From Rhodothermales bacterium (lineage in GTDB: Bacteria; Bacteroidota; Rhodothermia; Rhodothermales; JAHQVL01): a DNA stretch of 64,000 nucleotides. The stretch spans positions 152,945 to 216,944 of the forward strand of contig JAWKNW010000008.1 of assembly GCA_041391505.1 (NCBI GenBank), given 5' to 3'. Positions 24,915 to 33,443 of the stretch are shown here, piece after piece. Made by a program: the position numbers and the translations under genes. Each line of letters begins with the position of its first letter. The stretch's first letter is position 1. The notes below the pieces were generated by a model. It ran no database searches, had not been told where the DNA came from, and saw only the letters and a list, made by a program, of their open reading frames with translations.

Positions 24915-25904
24915 ATGGTTGACGCCCGAATGCCCTGCCCGAAACCGACCGCCCGGCGCGCACCGCGCATCGTGCTGGCGGCCCTCCTGATACTCACCCT
25001 CGCCGGCTGCCGGCCCGCCACGACCGGCGCGCCTGAAGACCTCGCCGGCCGGCCGATTCGCGTCGTCGCCACGACGAGCATGATCGCGGACCTCACCCGG
25101 GAGATCGGCGGGGAGCGCGTGGAGGTGGAAGGCCTGATGGGCCCCGGCGTCGACCCCCACCTGTACAAAGCCAGCGAGGGCGACGTCCGCCGCATGGCCG
25201 AGGCCGACATCATCCTCTACAGCGGGTTGCACCTCGAAGGCAAGATGACCGAAGTCTTCGAACAGATGCAGCACCGCGCCATCCGGACGGCCGCGCTGGC
25301 GGAGGAGGCCATCCCCGACTCGATGCGGATCGCGACGCCGGTGTTTGCGGGCAATTACGATCCGCACGTCTGGTTTGATGTGCGGCTCTGGATGCGCGTC
25401 GCGGCCCAGCTCGTCGATGTGCTGTCGGATCTGGATCCTGCGCACGCGAATACCTATGCGACCAACGGCCACGCCTACGAGCGGCAGCTGGCGTCCCTTC
25501 ATGCCTATGTCGACAGCCTCGCGGCGACGGTGCCCGAGCAGCAGCGTGTGCTGATCACGTCGCACGACGCGTTCGGCTATTTCGGGCGCGCGTACGGCTT
25601 CGAGGTACACGGGCTCCAGGGCCTCAGCACGGCCACCGAAGCCGGCACGGCGGATGTCCAGACCCTGGCCGACCTCGTGGCGTCCCGGAAAATCCCCGCG
25701 ATGTTCGTGGAATCGTCCGTTTCGCCGCGCGGCATCGAGGCGGTGCGCGCCGCGGTGGAGTCGCGCGGATACCGGGTCGACATCGGCGGATCCCTGTATT
25801 CCGATGCGCTGGGCGACCCGAACGGCCCCGAAGGAACGTACATCGGAACCGTCCGCTACAACATCGAAACGGTCGCCGGCGCGCTCCATCCTGCTGCCCG
25901 ATAG
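24915..25904 (+). CDS. troA: TroA-like Zn/Mn ABC transporter substrate-binding lipoprotein
   Basis: 329 residues with lipobox LTLAGC near residue 32. The fold is cluster A-I, and the four metal ligands are visible: H82 (VDPHLYKAS), H151 (YDPHVWFDV), H217 (TSHDAFGYF) and D297 (YSDALGDP). The His3-Asp set and the SHDAFGYFGRAYGFEVHGLQG stretch closely resemble Treponema TroA, which binds zinc and manganese, rather than the Glu-containing PsaA/MntC type. It catches metal at the outer face of the inner membrane for the transporter encoded by the next three genes. ATG 24915 has a weak GGAG 10 nt upstream; ATG 24930 is an alternative. Confidence 0.88.
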   Translation: MVDARMPCPKPTARRAPRIVLAALLILTLAGCRPATTGAPEDLAGRPIRVVATTSMIADLTREIGGERVEVEGLMGPGVDPHLYKASEGDVRRMAEADIILYSGLHLEGKMTEVFEQMQHRAIRTAALAEEAIPDSMRIATPVFAGNYDPHVWFDVRLWMRVAAQLVDVLSDLDPAHANTYATNGHAYERQLASLHAYVDSLAATVPEQQRVLITSHDAFGYFGRAYGFEVHGLQGLSTATEAGTADVQTLADLVASRKIPAMFVESSVSPRGIEAVRAAVESRGYRVDIGGSLYSDALGDPNGPEGTYIGTVRYNIETVAGALHPAAR

Positions 25905-25929
25905 CCCCACGACGCTCATCCTCCTCGCC

Positions 25930-26697
25930 ATGCAAGCCAGCGAACCCGCCATCTCCGTACACGATCTCACGGTCGCCTACCGCGACAAACCGGTTTTGTG
26001 GGACATCGACCTCACCGTGCCGCCCGGCGTCCTGATGGCCATCGTGGGCCCCAACGGCGCCGGCAAGACCACCCTGATCAAGGCGATCCTGGGATTGCTC
26101 CGTACGGCGGCCGGCCAGGTGCGCATCTATGGCCAGCCCTACGCGAAGCAGCGTGAGCGCGTCGCCTACGTGCCGCAACGAGGCAGCGTGGACTGGGACT
26201 TCCCGGCCAGCGTCCTGGACGTCGTGATGATGGGCATGTACCGCGCGATGGGCTGGATTCGCCGGCCCGGCAGCGCGGAGCGGATCAAGGCGATGACGGC
26301 GCTCGAACAGGTGGGCATGGAGGCCTTCGCAAGCCGGCAGATCAGCCAGCTTTCGGGCGGACAGCAGCAGCGCGTTTTCCTGGCCCGCGCGCTGGTGCAA
26401 AACGCCGACCTCTACCTGATGGACGAACCCTTCCAGGGGGTCGACGCCACCACCGAACGCGCCATCGTCGCCCTCATGCAGGGGCTGCGCGCGCAGAACA
26501 AGACGGTGCTGGTCGTGCATCACGACCTCCAGACGGTCGCCGACTACTTCGACCAGGTGATGCTGCTGAACATCCGCTGCATCGGGAGCGGCCCGGTAGA
26601 CACCGTGTTCACCGAAGAAAATCTGCGTCTGACCTACGGGGGGCGCGTCGGTTTTGTGAACTTCGCCCGCACCAAAGCGCCTTCGATGGAGTCCTGA
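25930..26697 (+). CDS. troB: Metal ABC transporter ATP-binding protein
   Basis: 255 residues. Walker A GPNGAGKT (40-47), Q-loop in VAYVPQRGSVDWDFP, signature LSGGQQQR, Walker B LYLMDEP and the switch His in VVHHD are all intact. VPQRGSVDWDFPASVLDVVMMG is the typical Mn/Zn/Fe (TroB/MntB) form. The ATG at 25930 is 25 nt after troA; an earlier in-frame start would lie inside troA. It powers the two permeases encoded next. Confidence 0.92.
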   Translation: MQASEPAISVHDLTVAYRDKPVLWDIDLTVPPGVLMAIVGPNGAGKTTLIKAILGLLRTAAGQVRIYGQPYAKQRERVAYVPQRGSVDWDFPASVLDVVMMGMYRAMGWIRRPGSAERIKAMTALEQVGMEAFASRQISQLSGGQQQRVFLARALVQNADLYLMDEPFQGVDATTERAIVALMQGLRAQNKTVLVVHHDLQTVADYFDQVMLLNIRCIGSGPVDTVFTEENLRLTYGGRVGFVNFARTKAPSMES

Positions 26698-26709
26698 CGA
26701 GATCGTGTC

Positions 26710-27849
26710 ATGCTGGACTTTCTGAGCGACTACACCTTTCGTACCGTGGCCATGGGCTCCGCGCTGCTCGGCCTGGTCAGCGGGGCGCTGGGCACCTTCG
26801 CGGTGCTCCGCCGGCAGAGCCTGCTCGGCGACGCCATCTCGCACGCGGCCCTGCCCGGCATCGCCATCGGATTTCTCCTCACGGGCGCCAAGATCCCCGC
26901 CGTGATGATCGCCGGCGCGCTGATCGCCGGCCTCCTCGCCACCCTGTTCGTCCTCGCCGTCACCCAGACCACCCGGATCCCCTACGACAGCGCGCTCGGC
27001 ATCGTGCTGTCCGTTTTCTTCGGGCTCGGGCTCGTCCTGCTGACCGTGATCCAGCAGATGCCCAACGCCCAGCAGGCCGGCCTCAGCGCCTTCCTGTTCG
27101 GCCAGGCCGCGGCCCTGGTGGAAGAGGATCTGATCGTGATGGGCGTCCTCGGCCTCGCGGCGCTGGGGCTGCTGCTGCTGTTCTGGAGGCCCTTCAAGCT
27201 GCTCGCCTTCGACCCCGAATTCGGCCGCAGCCTCGGGCTTCCGATGCGGGGTTTCGACATCCTGCTGACCAGCTTGCTGGTCGTCGCCATCGTGATCGGC
27301 CTGCAGACCGTGGGCGTCGTCCTGATGAGCGCCATGGTCATCGCGCCGGCGGCGGCGGCACGGCAATGGACGGACCGCCTGGGGATCATGGTGACGCTGG
27401 CCGCCGTCTTCGGCGCGGCGGCAGGGCTGGTCGGGGCCTTCATCAGCAGCACGGGCGCGCGGGTGCCAACGGGCCCCACCATCGTCGTCTGCATGGGCAG
27501 CGTGATGGCCCTGTCGCTCTTTTTCGCCCCAAAGCGCGGGCTGACGTGGCGCTGGTGGCGCGGCCGGCAGAACGCGCGCCGGCTCAACCTGGATGCGGTG
27601 CTGCTGGATCTCTACGCCCTGGCCGTCCAGCACGAACGAAAGTCGCATCCCCATGACGAAAGCGTGCTCAACGTCATGAACGAGCTGTCGGCCAATACCC
27701 GGGACAGCCTGCACCGGCTCGCGGATCGAGGATGGGCCCGGCGGGTGGACGCGCTCCGCTGGTCGCTCACGCCCGAAGGCGTCGCCCAGGCGCAACGCGC
27801 GCTGGCGCGGCTTTCTGCCACACCGGACGACGAGGGGCCGACCGTATGA
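26710..27849 (+). CDS. troC: Metal ABC transporter permease with C-terminal winged-helix-like extension
   Basis: 379 residues. The first 290 form a ZnuB/TroC-type permease (GALGTFAVLRRQSLLGDAISHAALPG, then LTSLLVVAIVIGLQTVGVVLMSAM). After a basic segment, KRGLTWRWWRGRQNARRLN, come about 85 soluble residues (LDLYALAVQHERKSHPHDES, then LSANTRDSLHRLADRGW and LTPEGVAQAQRALARL) resembling a DtxR-like winged helix. The tail is absent from ordinary TroC/ZnuB. The stop overlaps the next start by 4 nt (ATGA). Confidence 0.88.
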   Translation: MLDFLSDYTFRTVAMGSALLGLVSGALGTFAVLRRQSLLGDAISHAALPGIAIGFLLTGAKIPAVMIAGALIAGLLATLFVLAVTQTTRIPYDSALGIVLSVFFGLGLVLLTVIQQMPNAQQAGLSAFLFGQAAALVEEDLIVMGVLGLAALGLLLLFWRPFKLLAFDPEFGRSLGLPMRGFDILLTSLLVVAIVIGLQTVGVVLMSAMVIAPAAAARQWTDRLGIMVTLAAVFGAAAGLVGAFISSTGARVPTGPTIVVCMGSVMALSLFFAPKRGLTWRWWRGRQNARRLNLDAVLLDLYALAVQHERKSHPHDESVLNVMNELSANTRDSLHRLADRGWARRVDALRWSLTPEGVAQAQRALARLSATPDDEGPTV

Positions 27850-28958
27850 GCGCCGAGCAACTCGAAATCCAGCTGATCGCGGTCGTCGTGGCCGCCGCGT
27901 GCGCGCTGCCGGGCACGTTTCTCGTGCTGCGTCGCATGGCCATGATGAGCGACGCGATCAGCCACGCCATCCTGCCCGGCATCGTCGTCGCCTTTTTTAT
28001 CACCGGCGATCTCAACAGCCCGTTTCTCATCGTCGCGGCCGCCCTGACGGGCTTGCTCACGGTCGTGGTCGTCGAACTCATCCATCGGACGCGCCTGGTT
28101 CACGAGGATACCGCCATCGGGCTCGTCTTCCCGGTGATGTTCAGCGTGGGCGTTATCTTGATCGCCCGCTTCGCCGGCAGCGTCCACCTCGACACCGACG
28201 CCGTATTGCTCGGCGAGCTCGCCTTCGCCCCGTTCGACCGCCTGTCCCTGGGCGGATACGACCTGGGCCCGAGGGCACTCTGGGTGATGTCGATCATCCT
28301 GACCGTCAGCGCGCTCTTTATCGCGCTCTTCTACAAGGAGTTGAAGCTGGCCACGTTCGATGCGGGGCTGGCCGCCAGCCTGGGCTTTGCGCCGGCGGTA
28401 CTCCACTACGTCCTGATGGGCCTGGTCTCCGTGACCGCCGTGGGCGCCTTCGATGCCGTGGGCTCCATCCTCGTGGTCGCCCTCATGATCGCCCCCCCGG
28501 CTACGGCCTTCCTGCTGGCGGACCGGCTCTCGCGCATGCTCGGCCTCGGCGTGGGCATCGCGTGTGTCGATGCGGTGGCCGGATACTGGCTCGCCTTTGC
28601 GTTCGACACGTCCATCGCCGGCTCGATGGCGACCATGGCCGGCATCGCATTCCTCGGGGCCTTTCTGTTCGCGCCGGATCGGGGACTGGTGGCGATCGCG
28701 CTCCGGATGCGCCGGCAGCGGCTCGACTTTGCGGCCAAGATGCTCACGATCCACCTGGCCACCCACGAAGACACGCCCGATGCCCAGCGCGAATGCCGGG
28801 TCGGCCATCTCGAGGAGCATCTGGGCTGGGCGAACGACTATGCGCGGCGGGTGGTGCGGTATGCGCGAAACGCCGGCTTGATACATCAAACCGGCGATTT
28901 GCTCGGGCTCACGCCCGCGGGACAGCGCTATGCGCAACAGGCCGTCGTTGAAATCTGA
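27846..28958 (+). CDS. troD: Second metal ABC transporter permease, also with a C-terminal extension
   Basis: 370 residues. The permease domain (LPGTFLVLRRMAMMSDAISHAILPG, then VGAFDAVGSILVVALMIAPPATAF) is followed by a cytoplasmic tail, RQRLDFAAKMLTIHLATHED to LGLTPAGQRYAQQAVVEI, that parallels the extension on the previous permease. Two different permeases suggest a heterodimeric channel as in TroCD. The extensions could sense metal inside the cell or hold the complex closed when metal is abundant; this is inference. The gene converges with the receiver-Hpt gene with a 3-bp gap. Confidence 0.88.
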   Translation: MSAEQLEIQLIAVVVAAACALPGTFLVLRRMAMMSDAISHAILPGIVVAFFITGDLNSPFLIVAAALTGLLTVVVVELIHRTRLVHEDTAIGLVFPVMFSVGVILIARFAGSVHLDTDAVLLGELAFAPFDRLSLGGYDLGPRALWVMSIILTVSALFIALFYKELKLATFDAGLAASLGFAPAVLHYVLMGLVSVTAVGAFDAVGSILVVALMIAPPATAFLLADRLSRMLGLGVGIACVDAVAGYWLAFAFDTSIAGSMATMAGIAFLGAFLFAPDRGLVAIALRMRRQRLDFAAKMLTIHLATHEDTPDAQRECRVGHLEEHLGWANDYARRVVRYARNAGLIHQTGDLLGLTPAGQRYAQQAVVEI

Positions 28959-28961
28959 TTC

Positions 28962-29735
28962 TTATTGCCCGACCAGCTGGGTCGCGATGTAGTGCTCCAG
29001 CTCCTGTTTCGCGAGCTGGTAGGCTTCTTCGAGCGCCGTCGTCCGGTCGGCCGCTTCCTCGCCCAGGTTGCCGGTCCGGCCCATCTCCTCGACCTCCTTG
29101 CAGAGGCGCGACACCGTCATCGCCCCGAAGGTGGCGGCGCTGGACTTCAGCGTATGCGACGCCCGCATGAACTCCTCGGCGTCGCCGGTCTCGAGCGAGG
29201 CGCGCGTGCTGTTCACCAGTTCCTCGCCATCTTCCAGGAAATCGCTGATGAGGCCTGCCGCGAACGAAAAATCGTTGCCGAGCATCTCCATCAGCTCCTT
29301 CAGCACGCTGTAGTCGAGCACCGAATTTTCCGGAGCGGCTTCACCTTCCGCCGGCGCGGCCTCGCCGTTGTCGCGAACGGGCACGCGGGCGAACGCCTCT
29401 TTCAGGTCTTCGATCCGGATGGGCTTGCTGATGTAGTCGTTCATGCCGGCGGCCAGGCACCGCTCCTTGTCGCCCTGCATCGCATTGGCGGTCAGCGCGA
29501 TGATAAACGGACGCTGGCCCTCGGGATATTTCTCGACGATGCACCGAGACGCCTCCAGCCCGTCCATCTCGGGCATCTGCATGTCCATCAAGATGACGTC
29601 GTAGGCCTTTTTCTCCAGCGCTTCGACGGCCTCGCGGCCGTTCTGAGCGATATCGGCTTCATAGCCCAGACGATTGAGCATGCGAAGGGCCACCTTCTGA
29701 TTCACAGGATTGTCTTCGGCGAGGAGGATGTACAT
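28962..29735 (-). CDS. Stand-alone receiver-Hpt two-component protein
   Basis: 257 residues. The receiver domain begins immediately (MYILLAEDNPVNQKVALRML) with phospho-acceptor D51 (LMDMQMPEMDG) and K104 (ISKP). After an Ala/Glu-rich linker comes an Hpt domain with the phosphohistidine H194 in RASHTLKSSAATFG. This is the C-terminal half of BarA-type hybrid kinases, but here it is a free protein: the 200 bp upstream hold no kinase. It could shuttle phosphoryl groups between an unlinked hybrid kinase and an output regulator. The N-terminus is flush with the domain, so a lost kinase portion is possible. Confidence 0.85.
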   Translation of the reverse strand: MYILLAEDNPVNQKVALRMLNRLGYEADIAQNGREAVEALEKKAYDVILMDMQMPEMDGLEASRCIVEKYPEGQRPFIIALTANAMQGDKERCLAAGMNDYISKPIRIEDLKEAFARVPVRDNGEAAPAEGEAAPENSVLDYSVLKELMEMLGNDFSFAAGLISDFLEDGEELVNSTRASLETGDAEEFMRASHTLKSSAATFGAMTVSRLCKEVEEMGRTGNLGEEAADRTTALEEAYQLAKQELEHYIATQLVGQ

Positions 29736-29860
29736 CGGGTTGACCGGGAAAGTGCGAAACCGTCAAGTGTCAGCGAATGCCCACCAAGGGCGTTCGTGAT
29801 GGGGTATCGTCGCTTCTCGGAAAAACTTGAACGCCGCCGGCGGCTCGCTCTCCTGTAAAT

Positions 29861-29889
29861 GAAAACGTCCAGGCTGAAGGCCTGGACGC
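29861..29889 (-). terminator. Terminator after the ArsR-type regulator gene
   Basis: CGTCCAGGC (29866-29874), loop TGAAG, GCCTGGACG (29880-29888). Read on the minus strand the stem is followed by TTTTCATTT. A perfect 9-bp stem with a U-rich tail fits Rho-independent termination of the gene at 29944-30351. Confidence 0.85.
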
Positions 29890-29943
29890 TTCATGGGTCA
29901 TGTATGTAAACGTCACTCTGCCGGGTCCTGCCGAGTTACGTGG

Positions 29944-30351
29944 TTATTTTCCAGCCGAATCAGGCGGTGTCAGCTCCCGATACAGCATTTCCTGCTCGAA
30001 AAAGCGGATGAGGAAATGCTGGACGAATGCCGATTCCAGGTTGAGTCGGTAATACACGGTCTGCGCATCGCGTCGGAAATCGACGAGGGACTGGCCGCGT
30101 AGTTTTTTCAGCTGCTGCGAAATGGCCGGAGAGGTCAATCGCAGGATGCTCGCGAGGTCGTTCACGCGAACCTCGCCGTTTCTCCAGAGGAGGTAGAGAA
30201 TGGACATGCGCGTCGGGTTGCCCGCCGCATTCATCACTTTCGTGAGCATGTCCAGCTGCTTGTTTTTCTTGAGAGTCTGCTCCAGCGCGGCTATTTGCCA
30301 TGGCGCCATGCCCGACCCTTCGTTGGTTGTGCCGTTTTTGTACTCGCTCAT
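29944..30351 (-). CDS. ArsR-type winged-helix regulator without the metal-binding Cys pair
   Basis: 135 residues. The DNA-binding core is AAGNPTRMSILYLLWRNGEVRVNDLASIL then LTSPAISQQLKKLRGQSLV, then the wing FRRDAQTVYYRL. The position that holds the CxC in arsenic-sensing ArsR is VRVND here, and the protein has no cysteine at all, so it must sense something other than a soft metal through that site or be constitutive. The N-terminal 25 residues are longer than usual. It lies alone between its own terminator and ccmF. Confidence 0.85.
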   Translation of the reverse strand: MSEYKNGTTNEGSGMAPWQIAALEQTLKKNKQLDMLTKVMNAAGNPTRMSILYLLWRNGEVRVNDLASILRLTSPAISQQLKKLRGQSLVDFRRDAQTVYYRLNLESAFVQHFLIRFFEQEMLYRELTPPDSAGK

Positions 30352-30430
30352 GCTTGAACCCAGCTTAAGTGTGATCCTGGGTTCGTTATCGGCAGTGTAT
30401 ATAGCCTATTAAATAAGCGTTGGAGTTTCA

Positions 30431-30478
30431 TAAAAAGGTTCGGGGTACAGAGAAAGCCCTTCCCTGTACCCCGAACCT
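30431..30478 (-). terminator. Terminator after ccmF
   Basis: AGGTTCGGGGTACAG (30436-30450) pairs with CTGTACCCCGAACCT (30464-30478) around a 13-nt loop. On the minus strand the stem is followed by TTTTT. A 15-bp perfect stem ending 21 nt beyond the ccmF stop marks the end of that transcript. Confidence 0.92.
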
Positions 30479-30499
30479 CGATCGTTGCGGTCGCTAATC

Positions 30500-32929
30500 T
30501 TAGGCGCGAGCGAGCGATGCCTGCTGTTCTTTCATGCGCCGAACCATGGACACGGCGAAGCCCCCCGTGAGGATGAAAAGCCCGAGCCAGACGAGGTTGA
30601 TGAAGGGTTTCTCATGCGCCTGGATGACCACCCAGTCCTCCGCGGCGATCCGCACGCCTTCCACCACGAAGTTGGCGCTGCCGTTATCCACATTCATGCC
30701 CGAGAACGTGACGGCCACATTCCACTCGTTCATCCGGTTCTGGACATACTGCTGGCGGCCATCCGACATCACGATGTAGATCGGGCGCAGCTCGTGGGTC
30801 TCGCCGGTCTTCAGATTCGTCATGTCGACCACGGCCGCCACGGCGATGGCGCTCGAATCCGGCACGAGGTCCGAATCGACGTTCGTATCGAAATTCTTGA
30901 ACGTGATGCGATAGTCCTCGCTGCCCAGGGTCCGGCTCTCGCCGCGGCCGAGCGTGATGGCGCCGCCCATCTCCTGGCTCTGCTCTTCCGTCTCGAACAT
31001 CACGTTCGGCGAGACGGCCAGGAAGAGGTCGCGCTCATAGAACATCTTGACGTCGGGATGCTGGATCCACTGGTCCTTGTTGCTCTTGTAGACCACCGGT
31101 TTGAGCGTGAAGGAGCGCCCGCGGGCGTCGGTCACGTCCATGATGTAATGCGCCCGGCCCAGCTCGTTGAGTTCCGAGCCGACATAGGTCATCGTATAGC
31201 CGTCCACCGTCCGCGACTCGCCGCGGGAGAGGATGAAGTTCTCGCGCCCCGGGTCGGACAGCAGGTTGTCGAAACTGCTCGACGCGATGATGCCCAGGAT
31301 CATGATGGTCATGCCCACGTGGGTGATGGCGCCGCCGGCCATCCGGAGATTGCCGCGCCCGATCCGCCACAACACCTGTCCGTTGCCGTACAGCGCGAAG
31401 AACGACACGAAGACCAGCATCAGCAGCTGGATGCCCTCGCCGTACACCTGCCAGAACGCCCCCAGGCCGGAGAACATGCCGGCCTCGAAAAGGCCCGACG
31501 AGGCGGCGGCGCCGGCGTCGGCCAGCACGGTGGTCCGCTCGACGAACGGCGTGAAGATCAATACGGCGACGGTGCTGATGACCGACAGCACGACGGGGCG
31601 GAGGAGGACGGCGTTCACCGTATCGACCGACATCTTATTCCACCAGAACAGCTGCCCCAGGCCGGCAAGAAACATGAAGCCGATGGTCAGGGGTAGCGTC
31701 CACACATTGTAGAACTCGATCGCCACCGCCGACGGGCTGTCGCGGAAGAGCCGGCCGAGGATCGGTGCGCTCGTGCCCAGGATGACGACCAGGGCGACGG
31801 CGCTGAGCAACAGGGCGCCGGCGAAGATCATGAACTCGCGCGACAGCACGTTCGGCTCCTTTTCCGGCGTCGGCAGCTCCCGGTAGCGCAGGATGAAGAG
31901 CCCGAAACCGACCACCGCCATCGCCAGGATCCAGATCACCAGCTGGAGATACAGCCCGAGGTCGACGAACGAGTGCACCGACACGTCGCCCAGGATGCCG
32001 CTGCGCGTCATGAAGGTCGAGTACACGACCAGCATAAAGGCCAGGATACACAGAAACAGCGCGGCCTTGTGCGACGCGCCGCTGCGTTTCTGCACGATCA
32101 TCATGTGCAGGGCCGCCACCCCAACGAGCCACGGCACCAGCGAGGAGTTTTCGACGGGGTCCCACGCCCAGTAGCCACCGAACGACAGGGTTTCATACGC
32201 CCAGTAGCCGCCCATCGCGATGCCGACCATGAGCACCATGTTGGCGAAAATCGTCCACGGCAGCGCCGGCCGCACCCAGCTGGTGTACTTGCGCAGCCAC
32301 AGCGCCGCGATGGCGAAGGCGAACGGCGCGATCATCGCGGTGAAGCCGAGAAACAGCGTTGGCGGATGGATGGCCATCCAGTAATTCTGCAGGAGGTCGT
32401 TCAACCCGCTCCCATCCGGCGGGATGAAGCCCTCCGGCGTATTGGGGAATTTCTCGTAGATGGTCATGAACGGCGAGGCGCCTACCGTCAGCGAACCGAA
32501 TTTCAGCCCCACCACCATCGAGATGAGGAAGATCTGGCAGAAGGAGACCACCGCCATCACGGCCGGCTCGTAGTCGCGACCGCCCCAGCGAATCAGCGAG
32601 AGGCCCATGAACCCCATCAACACGATCCACAACAGGAACGACCCTTCCTGGCCCGCCCAGAACGACGACACGAGAAAGTGCGTGGGCAGGTCGCGGGACG
32701 ACTGCTGCCAGACGTACGCGTACTGGAATTGATGGGTGAAGATGAGCCGCGAAAGGATGAGCGCGGCGGCAAAGCCGGCGAAAGCGACCACCTTCCATGC
32801 GGTCCGCCCCAACCACCGCCACTGCGCGTCTTCAAGCGGACGACGGACCGCCATGAAGTAACTCACGCCCGAAATGCCGCATGCAAGAAATGCGAGAATG
32901 AGTAAGAGTTCGCCTAGGATGCCCAGCAT
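30500..32929 (-). CDS. ccmF: Cytochrome c heme lyase subunit CcmF
   Basis: An 809-residue membrane protein. The heme-handling WWD-type region is GGYWAWDPVENSSLVPWLVG, preceded by MAIHPPTLFLGFTAMIAPFAFA with the conserved histidine, and DLPTHFLVSSFWAGQEGSFLLW is the CcmF N-terminal signature. The C-terminal periplasmic domain (after about residue 520) and final helix are present, so the protein is full length. CcmF ligates heme to apocytochrome c in system I. Other ccm genes are not within 3 kb on either side, so this ccmF is separated from them or they lie elsewhere. Confidence 0.92.
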   Translation of the reverse strand: MLGILGELLLILAFLACGISGVSYFMAVRRPLEDAQWRWLGRTAWKVVAFAGFAAALILSRLIFTHQFQYAYVWQQSSRDLPTHFLVSSFWAGQEGSFLLWIVLMGFMGLSLIRWGGRDYEPAVMAVVSFCQIFLISMVVGLKFGSLTVGASPFMTIYEKFPNTPEGFIPPDGSGLNDLLQNYWMAIHPPTLFLGFTAMIAPFAFAIAALWLRKYTSWVRPALPWTIFANMVLMVGIAMGGYWAYETLSFGGYWAWDPVENSSLVPWLVGVAALHMMIVQKRSGASHKAALFLCILAFMLVVYSTFMTRSGILGDVSVHSFVDLGLYLQLVIWILAMAVVGFGLFILRYRELPTPEKEPNVLSREFMIFAGALLLSAVALVVILGTSAPILGRLFRDSPSAVAIEFYNVWTLPLTIGFMFLAGLGQLFWWNKMSVDTVNAVLLRPVVLSVISTVAVLIFTPFVERTTVLADAGAAASSGLFEAGMFSGLGAFWQVYGEGIQLLMLVFVSFFALYGNGQVLWRIGRGNLRMAGGAITHVGMTIMILGIIASSSFDNLLSDPGRENFILSRGESRTVDGYTMTYVGSELNELGRAHYIMDVTDARGRSFTLKPVVYKSNKDQWIQHPDVKMFYERDLFLAVSPNVMFETEEQSQEMGGAITLGRGESRTLGSEDYRITFKNFDTNVDSDLVPDSSAIAVAAVVDMTNLKTGETHELRPIYIVMSDGRQQYVQNRMNEWNVAVTFSGMNVDNGSANFVVEGVRIAAEDWVVIQAHEKPFINLVWLGLFILTGGFAVSMVRRMKEQQASLARA

Positions 32930-33443
32930 GGTTGGTAGACCGATGACGCGTGGAAAAAACGGGTAAAGGGTTGAAGCCAGCGCGTGGTGCTGTGTTCCGC
33001 AAAAAACAGATTAACCGCACGCATATCCGGCTAAATCGGGCCTCTGGCTACCCACCTCATTCATTTCTCACCGAGGAGCCGATTGCGAGGACTCGCCTGA
33101 CGAGGAGGGGGATGCCTTGAACGTCCCGATGTGCACCACCGCGTAACAAAACGCCGGCCAGAAAGACCCAAGCACGCCGCTCCCCTCCCGCCGGCCGCTC
33201 TGCGCCTCCCGCCGGCCCGGCCATCCGTGAAGCGCGCCCGATCCGGCGCATGCGATATCCGAAGCGCCCCCGCTGGTACCGATCCGCCGTTGCCACACTC
33301 AGAATGATACGCCAAAACCTGTATCCTGCACGCCGGCAAGGCCCGTTGCCGCCCAAACGAGCGGTTCTTCGCTTGGCACATCGTTTGAAAGCGGCCTCTT
33401 ACCCCTCCTCCCCCTATCACATCGCTATCCCTCGCTCGAAACC
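32930..33443. other. 514-bp divergent intergenic region, no gene seen
   Basis: Between ccmF (minus) and the FnIII protein gene (plus). It must hold both promoters; an AT-richer patch at about 33000-33020 (AAAAAACAGATTAACC) is the likeliest site for the ccmF promoter. Short reading frames on both strands lack family features and codon bias. Confidence 0.4.
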
